Of a DNA stretch of 64,000 nucleotides, positions 8,590-15,800 are shown piece by piece (position 1 is the first letter of the stretch; every line of letters starts with the position of its first letter). The stretch is from Yinghuangia seranimata (GTDB lineage Bacteria > Actinomycetota > Actinomycetes > Streptomycetales > Streptomycetaceae), in contig NZ_JASAOI010000042.1 of NCBI RefSeq assembly GCF_029953285.1, positions 62,001-126,000 on the forward strand. Direction: 5' to 3'. Below the pieces are notes generated by a model. The model had not been told where the DNA came from, searched no databases, and was given only the letters and a program-made list of their open reading frames with translations. Made by a program: the position numbers and the translations under genes.

Positions 8590-9187
8590 GGCGGAGGCGA
8601 GCGGCGGCGAACGCGCATGGGTCTGGTACGGCGGTCAGCCGAGCGTCGACTTCGTGAACACGCGGCGCCGACGGCACGCCGAACCGGTCGAGTACCTGAC
8701 CGAACCCGCCGACCTGGCGGCCTGGTTCGCGGCGGCCGACCTCGCCCCCGCACGTAGCGGCCGCGCGCGCCGCGCCGCCGGACCCGACGACGCGCTGTTC
8801 GCCCGTGCCCTCGACCTGCGCGAGGCCGTCGACAGCGGCATCCGCGCCGCGGTCGACGGCACCGCGATCCCCGACACGGCACTGGACACGCTCAACGCGT
8901 GGTTGGCCGACACCCCGTCGCCCCGCCTGCACCGCGACGGGCCGGACGTCGTCCTGCGCGGCCCGGCCGACACCGACCCCGCGCTGCACGCCCTCCACGC
9001 CCTGGCCGCCGACGCCGCGCAGCTCCTCGGCTCCCCCGACCGCGCCCGCCTACGCGTGTGCCCGGGCCCCAACTGCGGCGGCCGGTTCGTCGACCGGTCC
9101 CCCTCCGGTCGGCGCCGCTGGTGCTCGATGGCCGTCTGTGGCAACCGCGCGAAGGCGGCCAAGCACCGCGAGACGGCCAGGGACTGA
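8588..9187 (+). CDS. CGNR zinc-finger transcriptional regulator
   Basis: 199 residues. The N-terminal ABATE-type ligand-binding region starts with VWYGGQPSVDFVNTRR, the family's conserved D-F-x-N-T pattern. The C-terminal zinc finger reads VCPGPNCGGRFVDRS followed by RRRWCSMAVCGNRAKAAKHR, containing the four cysteines and the diagnostic CGNR. The family is believed to bind DNA through this finger and a ligand through the N-terminal domain. Divergence from the MFS gene and the symmetrical elements between them point to control of that transporter and of itself. No ribosome-binding site is visible before the ATG. Confidence 0.9.
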   Translation: MAEASGGERAWVWYGGQPSVDFVNTRRRRHAEPVEYLTEPADLAAWFAAADLAPARSGRARRAAGPDDALFARALDLREAVDSGIRAAVDGTAIPDTALDTLNAWLADTPSPRLHRDGPDVVLRGPADTDPALHALHALAADAAQLLGSPDRARLRVCPGPNCGGRFVDRSPSGRRRWCSMAVCGNRAKAAKHRETARD

Positions 9188-9209
9188 CGACGCCCGTGAA
9201 GGCGGCCGG

Positions 9210-10217
9210 CTACCGCTCGTCGAGCTTCGCCAGGACGATTCCGCCGATGATGAGCAGGCCGCCGACCGTCTGGAACGCGCCCGGCACCTGGTCGATCAGC
9301 AGCCACGCGAACACGACGCTGGCGACGACCTCCAGCAGGCCCACGAACGACGCCACCCGCGAGCCGAGCATGCGGCTCGCCGCGGTGCCGGCCGCGTAGG
9401 CCAGCGCGGCGGTGACCAGCCCCAGCACGAGGACCGGCAGCCACCACGGCACGGTTCCCACCGCGTACTCGGCCGACCGCGCGGACACGTGCATCGGCAG
9501 CAGGCCGACGGCCGCGAGCACGCCCAGCAGGAGCGTCCCGACCCCGAGCCCGACACCGGCCAGGGCGATGGGCGGCAGCCCGGTGTCGGTGTCCGCCGCG
9601 ACGAGGAAGTAGCCGGTCGCCCCGATCATCGCCGCGAACGCCCATGCCACGCCCGACCAGGCCATGTCCGCGCCGGACAGCAGGTCGAGCGCGAGGACCA
9701 GGCCGAGCGCCGCGAGTCCCGCGCCGGCCAGCGTGAGCGGCCGCGGCCGATGGCCGTGGCGCATCCACAGCCACACGACCACCGCGGCCGGGGAGGTGTA
9801 TTCGATGAGCAGCGCCGGGGCGACGTCCATGTCGGCGACGGCGGAGAAGTAGCAGAACTGCGCACCGGCCACGCCGAGCAGTCCGTACACGAGCACCGTG
9901 CGGGCCTGCGCGCGCAGTTGCCGCCACCGGCCGCGCAACGCCGCGACCGCGAACGGCGCGAGGGCGAGCGTGCCTATGCCGGTGCGCACGATCACGATCG
10001 CGCCCGGGCTCCACCCGGTCTCCAGCAGCCCGCGGGCCAGCGACCCGGACATGCCGAACGCCATCGCCGACACGACCGCGAGGAGCAGGCCGCCGCGCAG
10101 GCCGGCCCGGTGGCCGCCACGGGTGTCCGCACCGCCCGAACCGCCGGTGGCGACGGAGGCTTGCGAACCCCCTGCGGCGACCGGCACCGGCGGCACGTCA
10201 TGGGCAATATGCGTCAT
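9210..10217 (-). CDS. EamA/DMT-family transporter
   Basis: 335 residues from the ATG at 10217 (MTHIAHDVPPVPVAAGG). The frame remains open further upstream but that stretch is antisense to the next gene. Ten hydrophobic helices form two EamA halves, beginning with GLLLAVVSAMAFGMSGSLA and ending with TVGGLLIIGGIVLAKLDER. The glycine-rich end-helix patterns and helix loops (for example RTGIGTLALAPFAV) are typical of metabolite exporters for amino acids, riboflavin or drugs. It is convergent with the upstream CGNR gene (22-nt gap) and divergent from a second CGNR gene, with a perfect inverted repeat overlapping its start. Confidence 0.88.
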   Translation of the reverse strand: MTHIAHDVPPVPVAAGGSQASVATGGSGGADTRGGHRAGLRGGLLLAVVSAMAFGMSGSLARGLLETGWSPGAIVIVRTGIGTLALAPFAVAALRGRWRQLRAQARTVLVYGLLGVAGAQFCYFSAVADMDVAPALLIEYTSPAAVVVWLWMRHGHRPRPLTLAGAGLAALGLVLALDLLSGADMAWSGVAWAFAAMIGATGYFLVAADTDTGLPPIALAGVGLGVGTLLLGVLAAVGLLPMHVSARSAEYAVGTVPWWLPVLVLGLVTAALAYAAGTAASRMLGSRVASFVGLLEVVASVVFAWLLIDQVPGAFQTVGGLLIIGGIVLAKLDER

Positions 10218-10229
10218 AGACCATGACGC
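10211..10229. promoter_or_regulatory. Candidate operator: GCGTCAT-N5-ATGACGC
   Basis: Perfect 7-bp inverted repeat with a 5-nt spacer between the EamA and second CGNR genes. Its left arm contains the EamA start codon and its right arm overlaps the proposed -35 hexamer of the regulator gene. Binding here could repress both genes. The half-site differs from the GTAACC motif at the first CGNR module. Confidence 0.5.
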
Positions 10230-10250
10230 TATCCGCGCACGATGTAATAT
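10223..10250 (+). promoter_or_regulatory. Promoter of second CGNR gene, apparently leaderless
   Basis: ATGACG (10223-10228), 16 nt, then TAATAT (10245-10250): a good sigma-70-type match. The -10 ends only 6 nt before the ATG at 10257, so transcription should start at or next to the A of the start codon. No ribosome-binding site is present, consistent with a leaderless message. Confidence 0.5.
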
Positions 10251-10256
10251 GTCAAA

Positions 10257-10802
10257 ATGCTTTTTGCACATGACGTGGAGAGTTCGCTGCTCGCTGCCGT
10301 GGCCCTCGTCAACAGCGGCGAGGCACCGGACACCCTGACCACGGTCGAGGACGTCGACGCCTGGTACGCCGAGCACCGCTACACCGGCCGCCGCGACGCC
10401 GACGCCGCCGAACTCGCCGAGCTCCGAGCGCTGCGGCCCGTCCTGCGCGAGCTCCTCACCGCCGACCGCGACCACACCGCCGCACTCGTCAACACCGTGC
10501 TCGCGGACGCCCGCGCGCTCCCCCAGCTCGTCCGCCACGACGACCAGGACTGGCACCTGCACGCCGTCCCGAACGACGCGCCGCTCGTCGTCCGGGTCGC
10601 CGTCGAGACCGCGATGGCCATGAGCGACCTCGTCCGCGTCGACGAGCTCTCCCGCCTGTCCGTCTGCGCCGACAGCGGCTGCGAGGGCGTCGTGCTCGAC
10701 CTCACCCGCAACCGCTCCCGCCGCTACTGCGGCACCACCTGCGCCAACCGCAACGCCGTCGCCGCCTACCGCGCCCGACGCGCCAAGCCCGCTACACGCT
10801 GA
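10257..10802 (+). CDS. CGNR zinc-finger transcriptional regulator (second module)
   Basis: 181 residues. The N-terminal domain starts MLFAHDVESSLLAAVALVNS, matching the family's start pattern with an Asn in place of a longer leader. The C-terminal finger reads VCADSGCEGVVLDLTRNRSR and then RYCGTTCANRNAVAAYRARR, so the CGNR box is CANR here. The four cysteines are retained. It is divergent from the EamA transporter gene and is its likely regulator. The last 11 nt overlap the 3' end of the convergent MMPL gene. Confidence 0.88.
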   Translation: MLFAHDVESSLLAAVALVNSGEAPDTLTTVEDVDAWYAEHRYTGRRDADAAELAELRALRPVLRELLTADRDHTAALVNTVLADARALPQLVRHDDQDWHLHAVPNDAPLVVRVAVETAMAMSDLVRVDELSRLSVCADSGCEGVVLDLTRNRSRRYCGTTCANRNAVAAYRARRAKPATR

Positions 10803-12981
10803 CGCGCGGCAGCACCTTGTCGAGCCGCTTCGGCAGCCACCAGTTCCAGCGCCCCATCAGGACCATCGAGGCCGGGACCAGCACCAGCCGCACCAGCGTC
10901 GCGTCGATGACCACGCTGGCGGCGAGGCCGATCGCGAGCATCTTCACCACGACCGTCGGCGACGCCGCGAAGGCGAGGAAGACCGCGGTCATGATGAGCG
11001 CCGCGCTGCCGATCACGCGTCCCGTCCGGGCGAGTCCGACGCCGACCGCGCGGGTGTTGTCGCCGGTCTCGTGCCACGCCTCGGCGATGCGGGACAGCAG
11101 GAACACCTCGTAGTCCATGGACAGTCCGAAGACGATCGCGAACATCATCATCGGCACGTAGGACTCGACGGGCACGGCCTGGTCGATGCCGAGCAGGCTC
11201 CGGCCCCAGCCCCACTGGAACACGGCGACGACGACCCCGTACGCGGCGCCGGTCGCGAAGAGGTTCAGCAGCACCGCCTTGACCGGGATGAGCAGGCTGC
11301 GGAACACCAGCATCAGCAGCACGAACGCCGCGACCAGCACGACGCCGATGATGATCGGCAGCCGCTGGGTGATGATGTCCCGGAAGTCGAGCTGCCCCGC
11401 CGTGCTGCCCGCGACGTAGCCGTGTGCGCCGGTGCCGGCGAGCGCGTGCGGCAGGGTGTCACGGGTCAGCGTGTGCACCAGTGTTCCTGTCGCGGCGTCC
11501 GCCGGTCGGGTGCTCGGCGTGACGGTGGCGACCAGGAGCCGCCCGTCGGGGCTGGGGTGCACGGCCTTGCGCGGGACGACACCGGGGGTCGCGCGCAGCG
11601 CCTCGTCGACGGCCGCCCCGATGCGCTCGGCGGGCACGCGCGCGCCCTGCAGGTCGACGACCACCGTGAGCGGCACGTTCGCGCCGGGGCCGAAGCCGGG
11701 TCCACGGCCGTCGGCGACCAGGTCGTACGCGGTGCGGCTGTGCGAGCCGACCGGGTCGGACCCGCCGTCCACGTGCCCGAGCCGCATGTCCAGCAGCGGC
11801 GCGGACAGCAGCACCAGGACCGCGAGCCCCGCGACCAGGAACCGCCACGGGTGCCGGGCGACCACGCCCGCGTAGCGGATCCAGCGGTCGCGGTCCCCGG
11901 TCGTCTCCGCGACGGGCTTGCGCACCGCGAACTTGTCGATGCGGCGGCCGCACAGGCCGAGCGCGGCGGGAACGAGCGTCAGCGCGGCGGCCGCGGCGAC
12001 GGCGACCGTGAAGGTCGCGGCCAGGCCGAGCTTGCCGATGAAGGAGACGCCGCACGCGTACAGGCTGAGCAGCGCGAGCGCGACCGTCACCGCCGCGACC
12101 AGCACCGCGCGTCCGCTCGACGAGGCGGTTCGGCCCGCGGCGTCGACGGGGTCGTAGCCGTCGGCGATGTCCTGCCGGAAGCGTGTGGCGAGGAACAGCG
12201 CGTAGTCGACGCCGACGCCGAGCCCGATCATGATCGCGAGGGTCGGTGCGGACGTGCCGAAGGTGACCACGCCCGCGACGATCCCGACGACCGACATGCC
12301 GACCCCGACCGCGACGGCCGCCGTGAGCAGCGGCAGCACGGCCGCCAAGACGCTGCCGAAGGCGAGCAGCAGCACGATCAACGCCGCGGCGAGGCCGATC
12401 AGTTCGCTGCGGCCGTCCTTGGCGGCGGCGCGGGTGATCTGGTCGAAGTCGCCGCCGTACGCCACCTTCAGGCCCGCGGCGCGGGCGGGTCCGGTGGCCG
12501 CGTCGAGCCCGTGGACGTAGTCCGGGCCGAGGGTCTTGGGCCGGACGTCGAGGATGACGGACGCGTAGGCGACGCCGCCGTCCTCGCTGGTGGCCAGGGC
12601 GGTGACGTCGGTGACGTGCGGCAGTCCGCGCAGCCCGGTGAGGGACGCGGCCACGGCGTCCTGCCGGTCCGCGACCCGCCCGCCCTCGACATGGAAGACG
12701 ACCCGCCCGGTGTTGCCGCCCGCGCCCGGGGCCGAGCGCTTGAGCAGCTGCATGCCGGTGTCGGACTGCGTCCCCGGCAGGCTGACGTCGTTGCTGTACG
12801 ACGCGTCGACGGCGTGCCGGGCGACGAGCACCCCGGCCAGCGCGAGCAGCCAGACCAGCAGGACGACGAGCGGCCGGCGTGCGCACGCGGCCCCGAGCCG
12901 CGCGAGGCGTCCGGCGGCGTGCTGGTCGGGCCCGGCCTCGCGGCCGGTGTTCTGGTCCGCGTCGGCGGATATGGCAGCCAT
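10792..12981 (-). CDS. MMPL/RND-family membrane exporter
   Basis: 729 residues, the usual size for actinobacterial MMPL proteins. There are twelve predicted helices in two halves with large extracytoplasmic loops after helices 1 and 7. The family signatures are visible: LGVGVDYALFLATRFRQD in the first half and VFGLSMDYEVFLLSRIAEAW in the second. In both, the Asp-Tyr pair is expected to carry protons. MMPL proteins export lipids, lipoglycans or antibiotics using proton motive force. There is no adjacent biosynthetic cluster to suggest cargo. A 96-nt gap separates it from the next minus-strand gene, so the two may or may not be cotranscribed. Confidence 0.92.
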   Translation of the reverse strand: MAAISADADQNTGREAGPDQHAAGRLARLGAACARRPLVVLLVWLLALAGVLVARHAVDASYSNDVSLPGTQSDTGMQLLKRSAPGAGGNTGRVVFHVEGGRVADRQDAVAASLTGLRGLPHVTDVTALATSEDGGVAYASVILDVRPKTLGPDYVHGLDAATGPARAAGLKVAYGGDFDQITRAAAKDGRSELIGLAAALIVLLLAFGSVLAAVLPLLTAAVAVGVGMSVVGIVAGVVTFGTSAPTLAIMIGLGVGVDYALFLATRFRQDIADGYDPVDAAGRTASSSGRAVLVAAVTVALALLSLYACGVSFIGKLGLAATFTVAVAAAAALTLVPAALGLCGRRIDKFAVRKPVAETTGDRDRWIRYAGVVARHPWRFLVAGLAVLVLLSAPLLDMRLGHVDGGSDPVGSHSRTAYDLVADGRGPGFGPGANVPLTVVVDLQGARVPAERIGAAVDEALRATPGVVPRKAVHPSPDGRLLVATVTPSTRPADAATGTLVHTLTRDTLPHALAGTGAHGYVAGSTAGQLDFRDIITQRLPIIIGVVLVAAFVLLMLVFRSLLIPVKAVLLNLFATGAAYGVVVAVFQWGWGRSLLGIDQAVPVESYVPMMMFAIVFGLSMDYEVFLLSRIAEAWHETGDNTRAVGVGLARTGRVIGSAALIMTAVFLAFAASPTVVVKMLAIGLAASVVIDATLVRLVLVPASMVLMGRWNWWLPKRLDKVLPRVSV

Positions 12982-13077
12982 GGCGGGATGTTAGAGGCTG
13001 AGCAGCCCGTGCGGCGCAGGGGTCCGAACGAGGACGCGGGCGACGGCGCTGAGGCCGCCGCCCGCGTCCGACGGGGC

Positions 13078-13926
13078 CTACCAGATCTCGTCGACGTACT
13101 TGTCGGTGCCGACGTGCGTGCGGACGAACGGGGCCGCGAGCCGGACGTCGGCCAGACCCGCCGCCTCCAACGCGTCGGTGTACGCCCGCAGCGCCGGCAG
13201 GGCCTCCGTCACGTCGCCGCGGCAGAAGAACAGCTGCACGAGCCTCTCCGGCCCGCCGGGGGCACTGCCCAGCGGCATGGGCTGCTTCTTGCGCACCTCG
13301 TCCTCGCCGGGGGACGGGGCCCACGCCGAGGCGATCTCCAGCGTGGAGTCCTTGAGCAGCGCGGGCAGGTGGTCCCGGGTCAGCTCGCCGTCCAGGTCGG
13401 CCGCGGTCCGGCCGTCGCGCGCGTCGAGCCACAGCGCGACGATGCCGTCGTAGCAGGCGTCCAGCGCGACGTCGACCGGCACCGGGTCCTCGTCGCGGTA
13501 CGACGCCCCGACGTGGTCGAACAGCACCGTGTGCACATGCGTCCGCTCGGCGAAGCCGCGCCCGGCGCCGTACAGCGCGGCGACCTGGGGGCGCGCCCAG
13601 TCGTCGAAGTGCTCCTTGTGGCGGCCCTTTTCGACCCAGTAGATGGCCACATAGCTGCCGGCGTCGGCCGGCTCCGCGACCGGCTCGCCGCCGTCGGGCA
13701 CGCCGCCGCCCCACCGCAGGTCCTTGAGCGCGCGCGTGGCGACCCACCGACTCCCGGCGTACAGGTGCGGGCCGACGAGGCAGCCCCCGTAGTAGTGGTC
13801 GCGCTCGTACCAGCGGTTGTAGGCGCGTTCGAAGCCGCGGTGCGGGTCGACGAGGGTCAGCAGCATGCTGCCGACCTTGACGGGGTAGTCGTCGACCCCG
13901 CCCACTTCGAGCGGCTGGTAGCTCAT
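13078..13926 (-). CDS. Hypothetical protein, possible dimeric alpha/beta-barrel fold
   Basis: 282 residues from the ATG at 13926 (MSYQPLEVGGVDDYPVKVGS). A 10-residue upstream extension is possible. The segment MLLTLVDPHRGFERAYNRWYERDHYYGG resembles the start of EthD/Dabb-like ferredoxin folds, where an entering strand is followed by a Trp-Tyr-His helix. The second half (RLVQLFFCRGDVTEALPALR) could be another copy. No signal peptide or membrane helix is present. Proteins of this look occur beside oxidoreductases in actinomycetes, but I do not recognise a characterised homologue. A 100-residue monooxygenase-like protein follows upstream, also of this general fold. Confidence 0.7.
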   Translation of the reverse strand: MSYQPLEVGGVDDYPVKVGSMLLTLVDPHRGFERAYNRWYERDHYYGGCLVGPHLYAGSRWVATRALKDLRWGGGVPDGGEPVAEPADAGSYVAIYWVEKGRHKEHFDDWARPQVAALYGAGRGFAERTHVHTVLFDHVGASYRDEDPVPVDVALDACYDGIVALWLDARDGRTAADLDGELTRDHLPALLKDSTLEIASAWAPSPGEDEVRKKQPMPLGSAPGGPERLVQLFFCRGDVTEALPALRAYTDALEAAGLADVRLAAPFVRTHVGTDKYVDEIW

Positions 13927-14042
13927 TGCGCGCCTCCCGGCTGGTCCGTCCTCCACGACGCTGTCGCGCCGCGCCCCCGACCAGCCGAAAGCTAAACTGA
14001 CACCCCGTCACTTTCAAGACGCGGCGGCCCTCCGCGCGACGC

Positions 14043-14345
14043 TCAGGCCAGCGGCTCCGCGACGAGTTCGACCACCTGCGCCGGACCCGCGCGGAACGCC
14101 GGACTGGCGGCGTCGGCCGCGACCATGTGCGGCGTGGCGTCGTGCGCGGCCAGGGCCTCGCGGGACGCCCAGTGCTCGACCAGGACGAACCGGTCGGGAT
14201 CACCCGCGACCTGGTGCATGTCGTACTGGAGGCACCCCTCCTCAGCCCGGACGACCGGGGCGAGGCGGTGGTACGCGTCCACCTGCTCGCGGCCGCGGCC
14301 GGGCCGGGTGGTGATGCTGATGACGAGGCGTATGGATTCGGACAT
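14043..14345 (-). CDS. Putative quinol monooxygenase (ABM domain)
   Basis: 100 residues spanning a single antibiotic-biosynthesis-monooxygenase domain. Visible are the entry strand LVISITTRPGRGREQVDAY, the region EEGCLQYDMHQ, the strand RFVLVEHWASREALAAHD with the conserved E-x-W, and the terminal helix/strand. Relatives of this size (YgiN-like) are cofactor-free monooxygenases or heme-binding proteins. The substrate cannot be deduced. The 116-nt gap to the next minus-strand gene suggests a separate or weakly coupled unit. Confidence 0.85.
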   Translation of the reverse strand: MSESIRLVISITTRPGRGREQVDAYHRLAPVVRAEEGCLQYDMHQVAGDPDRFVLVEHWASREALAAHDATPHMVAADAASPAFRAGPAQVVELVAEPLA

Positions 14346-14455
14346 GCGGCGGAGCGTAGAAGATCACGATCTTGGTCGGCACGGCATTTTCGGATCCTGG
14401 AACGGCCGAGGGGCGGCCCCGCCCGACATCGTCGAGGGGACCGCCCCGGTGGAGG

Positions 14456-15505
14456 TCAGCGCTGCTCGTGCGGAGCGCTTTCCGCAGTGTCGCTGCGCTG
14501 GCCCGGGACCTGGCCGTCGTCCAGCGGGTCTGTGTCCGTCACCGCGGCGCGGCGGTGGCGGCGTTCGAGCCAGTACGCCAGAAGCAGCAGCGCCAGCGCG
14601 AGGGCCCACACGGCATACGGCCCCGCGTCGGACAGGAGCCAGAAGACCAGGGCGCCGGTCGACGCGGTGTCGGCGAGGTCCTTCTCCGAGGCCTTGGTCG
14701 TCGACAGCTTGGCGTCCGCGACGGGGAACAGTTCGACCTTCGGTTCGCCGGGCAGCACCGCTGTCACGCTCTTGTGCGAGTCGAGCGCGATCGTCACGCC
14801 CGTCTCGGAGTCGATGTACGCGGTCATGTCGGTCAGGGACGTGTACGCGAGCGGCACGACGTCCGGCTGACTCCCCAGCGGCGCCTGCGGGTTCAGCGCG
14901 GCGAGCGCGGTCTTCGGCATCGCCGGCGGCAGGGCGCCCTTCATCGTCGGGTCCTGCAGCGGCCCCGCGGCCGTGATCCGGAAGACGTACACCTCGCGGC
15001 CCTGCCGGTGCGTGGTCCCGGTGTACGCGGCGGTGCCCGTCGTCTGCGTCTCGGCGTCCCAGAACGGGTAGTCGTGCGCCTTCGGGCTGAGCGGGAAGCC
15101 CGCGCTGAGGCCGCGGTGGGGCTCGGCGTTGACGCCCTTCGGCGTCGCCTTCTCCATGAGGTCCCGGCGGTCGACGGCGTACTGGTGCTCGCTGATCGAG
15201 ACGAGCGCCCGCTGCTGCCCGTACAGGTCGGTGTGGTCGTTGAGGACGATCGTCGAGCCGGACGTCTTGACCGCCTTCACCGTGCGGTCGGCGGTCACCG
15301 GGAGGTCGCGGGTGACGGCGTGCGCCAGGTCGCCCTTCTGCACGGCCGCCGGGTCGAGCGCGGTCAGCGTCCCCTGGAAGTGCATGGTGCCTTTGGCGTC
15401 GTCGGGCATCTGGTGCAGTTCCGGGTACACGGCGAACTTGCTGACCGCGCCGGTCGCCACCAGCAGTACGGATACCGATCCGAGGATCCACGAAGCGCGT
15501 CTCAT
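14456..15505 (-). CDS. DUF3068 / PorA-family membrane protein
   Basis: 349 residues from the ATG at 15505 (MRRASWILGSVSVLLVATG). A signal-anchor helix is followed by a large extracytoplasmic domain and one C-terminal helix (GPYAVWALALALLLLAYWLE). A short cytoplasmic tail rich in Arg then Asp/Glu ends the protein. Family features include the early motif AVYPELHQMPDD and a strand pattern ending TALDSHKSVTAVLPG-like. DUF3068 proteins are common in Actinobacteria; some are described as porin PorA-like because of annotation history, but pore function is not shown. The gene is divergent from a secreted lectin-hydrolase. Confidence 0.85.
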   Translation of the reverse strand: MRRASWILGSVSVLLVATGAVSKFAVYPELHQMPDDAKGTMHFQGTLTALDPAAVQKGDLAHAVTRDLPVTADRTVKAVKTSGSTIVLNDHTDLYGQQRALVSISEHQYAVDRRDLMEKATPKGVNAEPHRGLSAGFPLSPKAHDYPFWDAETQTTGTAAYTGTTHRQGREVYVFRITAAGPLQDPTMKGALPPAMPKTALAALNPQAPLGSQPDVVPLAYTSLTDMTAYIDSETGVTIALDSHKSVTAVLPGEPKVELFPVADAKLSTTKASEKDLADTASTGALVFWLLSDAGPYAVWALALALLLLAYWLERRHRRAAVTDTDPLDDGQVPGQRSDTAESAPHEQR

Positions 15506-15800
15506 TGCGCCCTCCCCAAGAGCCGCGTGCAGTGCGACGACGACACCAGAGGTGGCGCGGCCACGTATGCGAAAAGACGGTTCAGCTACCGGAAACGATG
15601 GTTCGTGGTATCGCGCCCAGCGGGAAAGGGCAGCGGCCGTAATTCGCCTGAACGAGTGACACGCCGTCTCGCCGATCACGTCGCGGCGCCACGAAAACCC
15701 AAGTCCCCGCGAGGAAAAGGCCTACTCCCGGACACGGGTGGCGCTGTGAGATCGGGCGAGCGCCCGCTGTGGGCGGCATCCGGACAGAGAGGGTCTCCCC
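15506..15800. other. Divergent promoter region without further recognisable elements
   Basis: 295 nt between the DUF3068 gene (minus) and the secreted hydrolase gene (plus). It must hold both promoters. I see no obvious palindrome, no small ORF with coding character and no RNA gene. GAGAGGG about 9 nt upstream of 15801 is the probable ribosome-binding site for the hydrolase. Confidence 0.35.
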
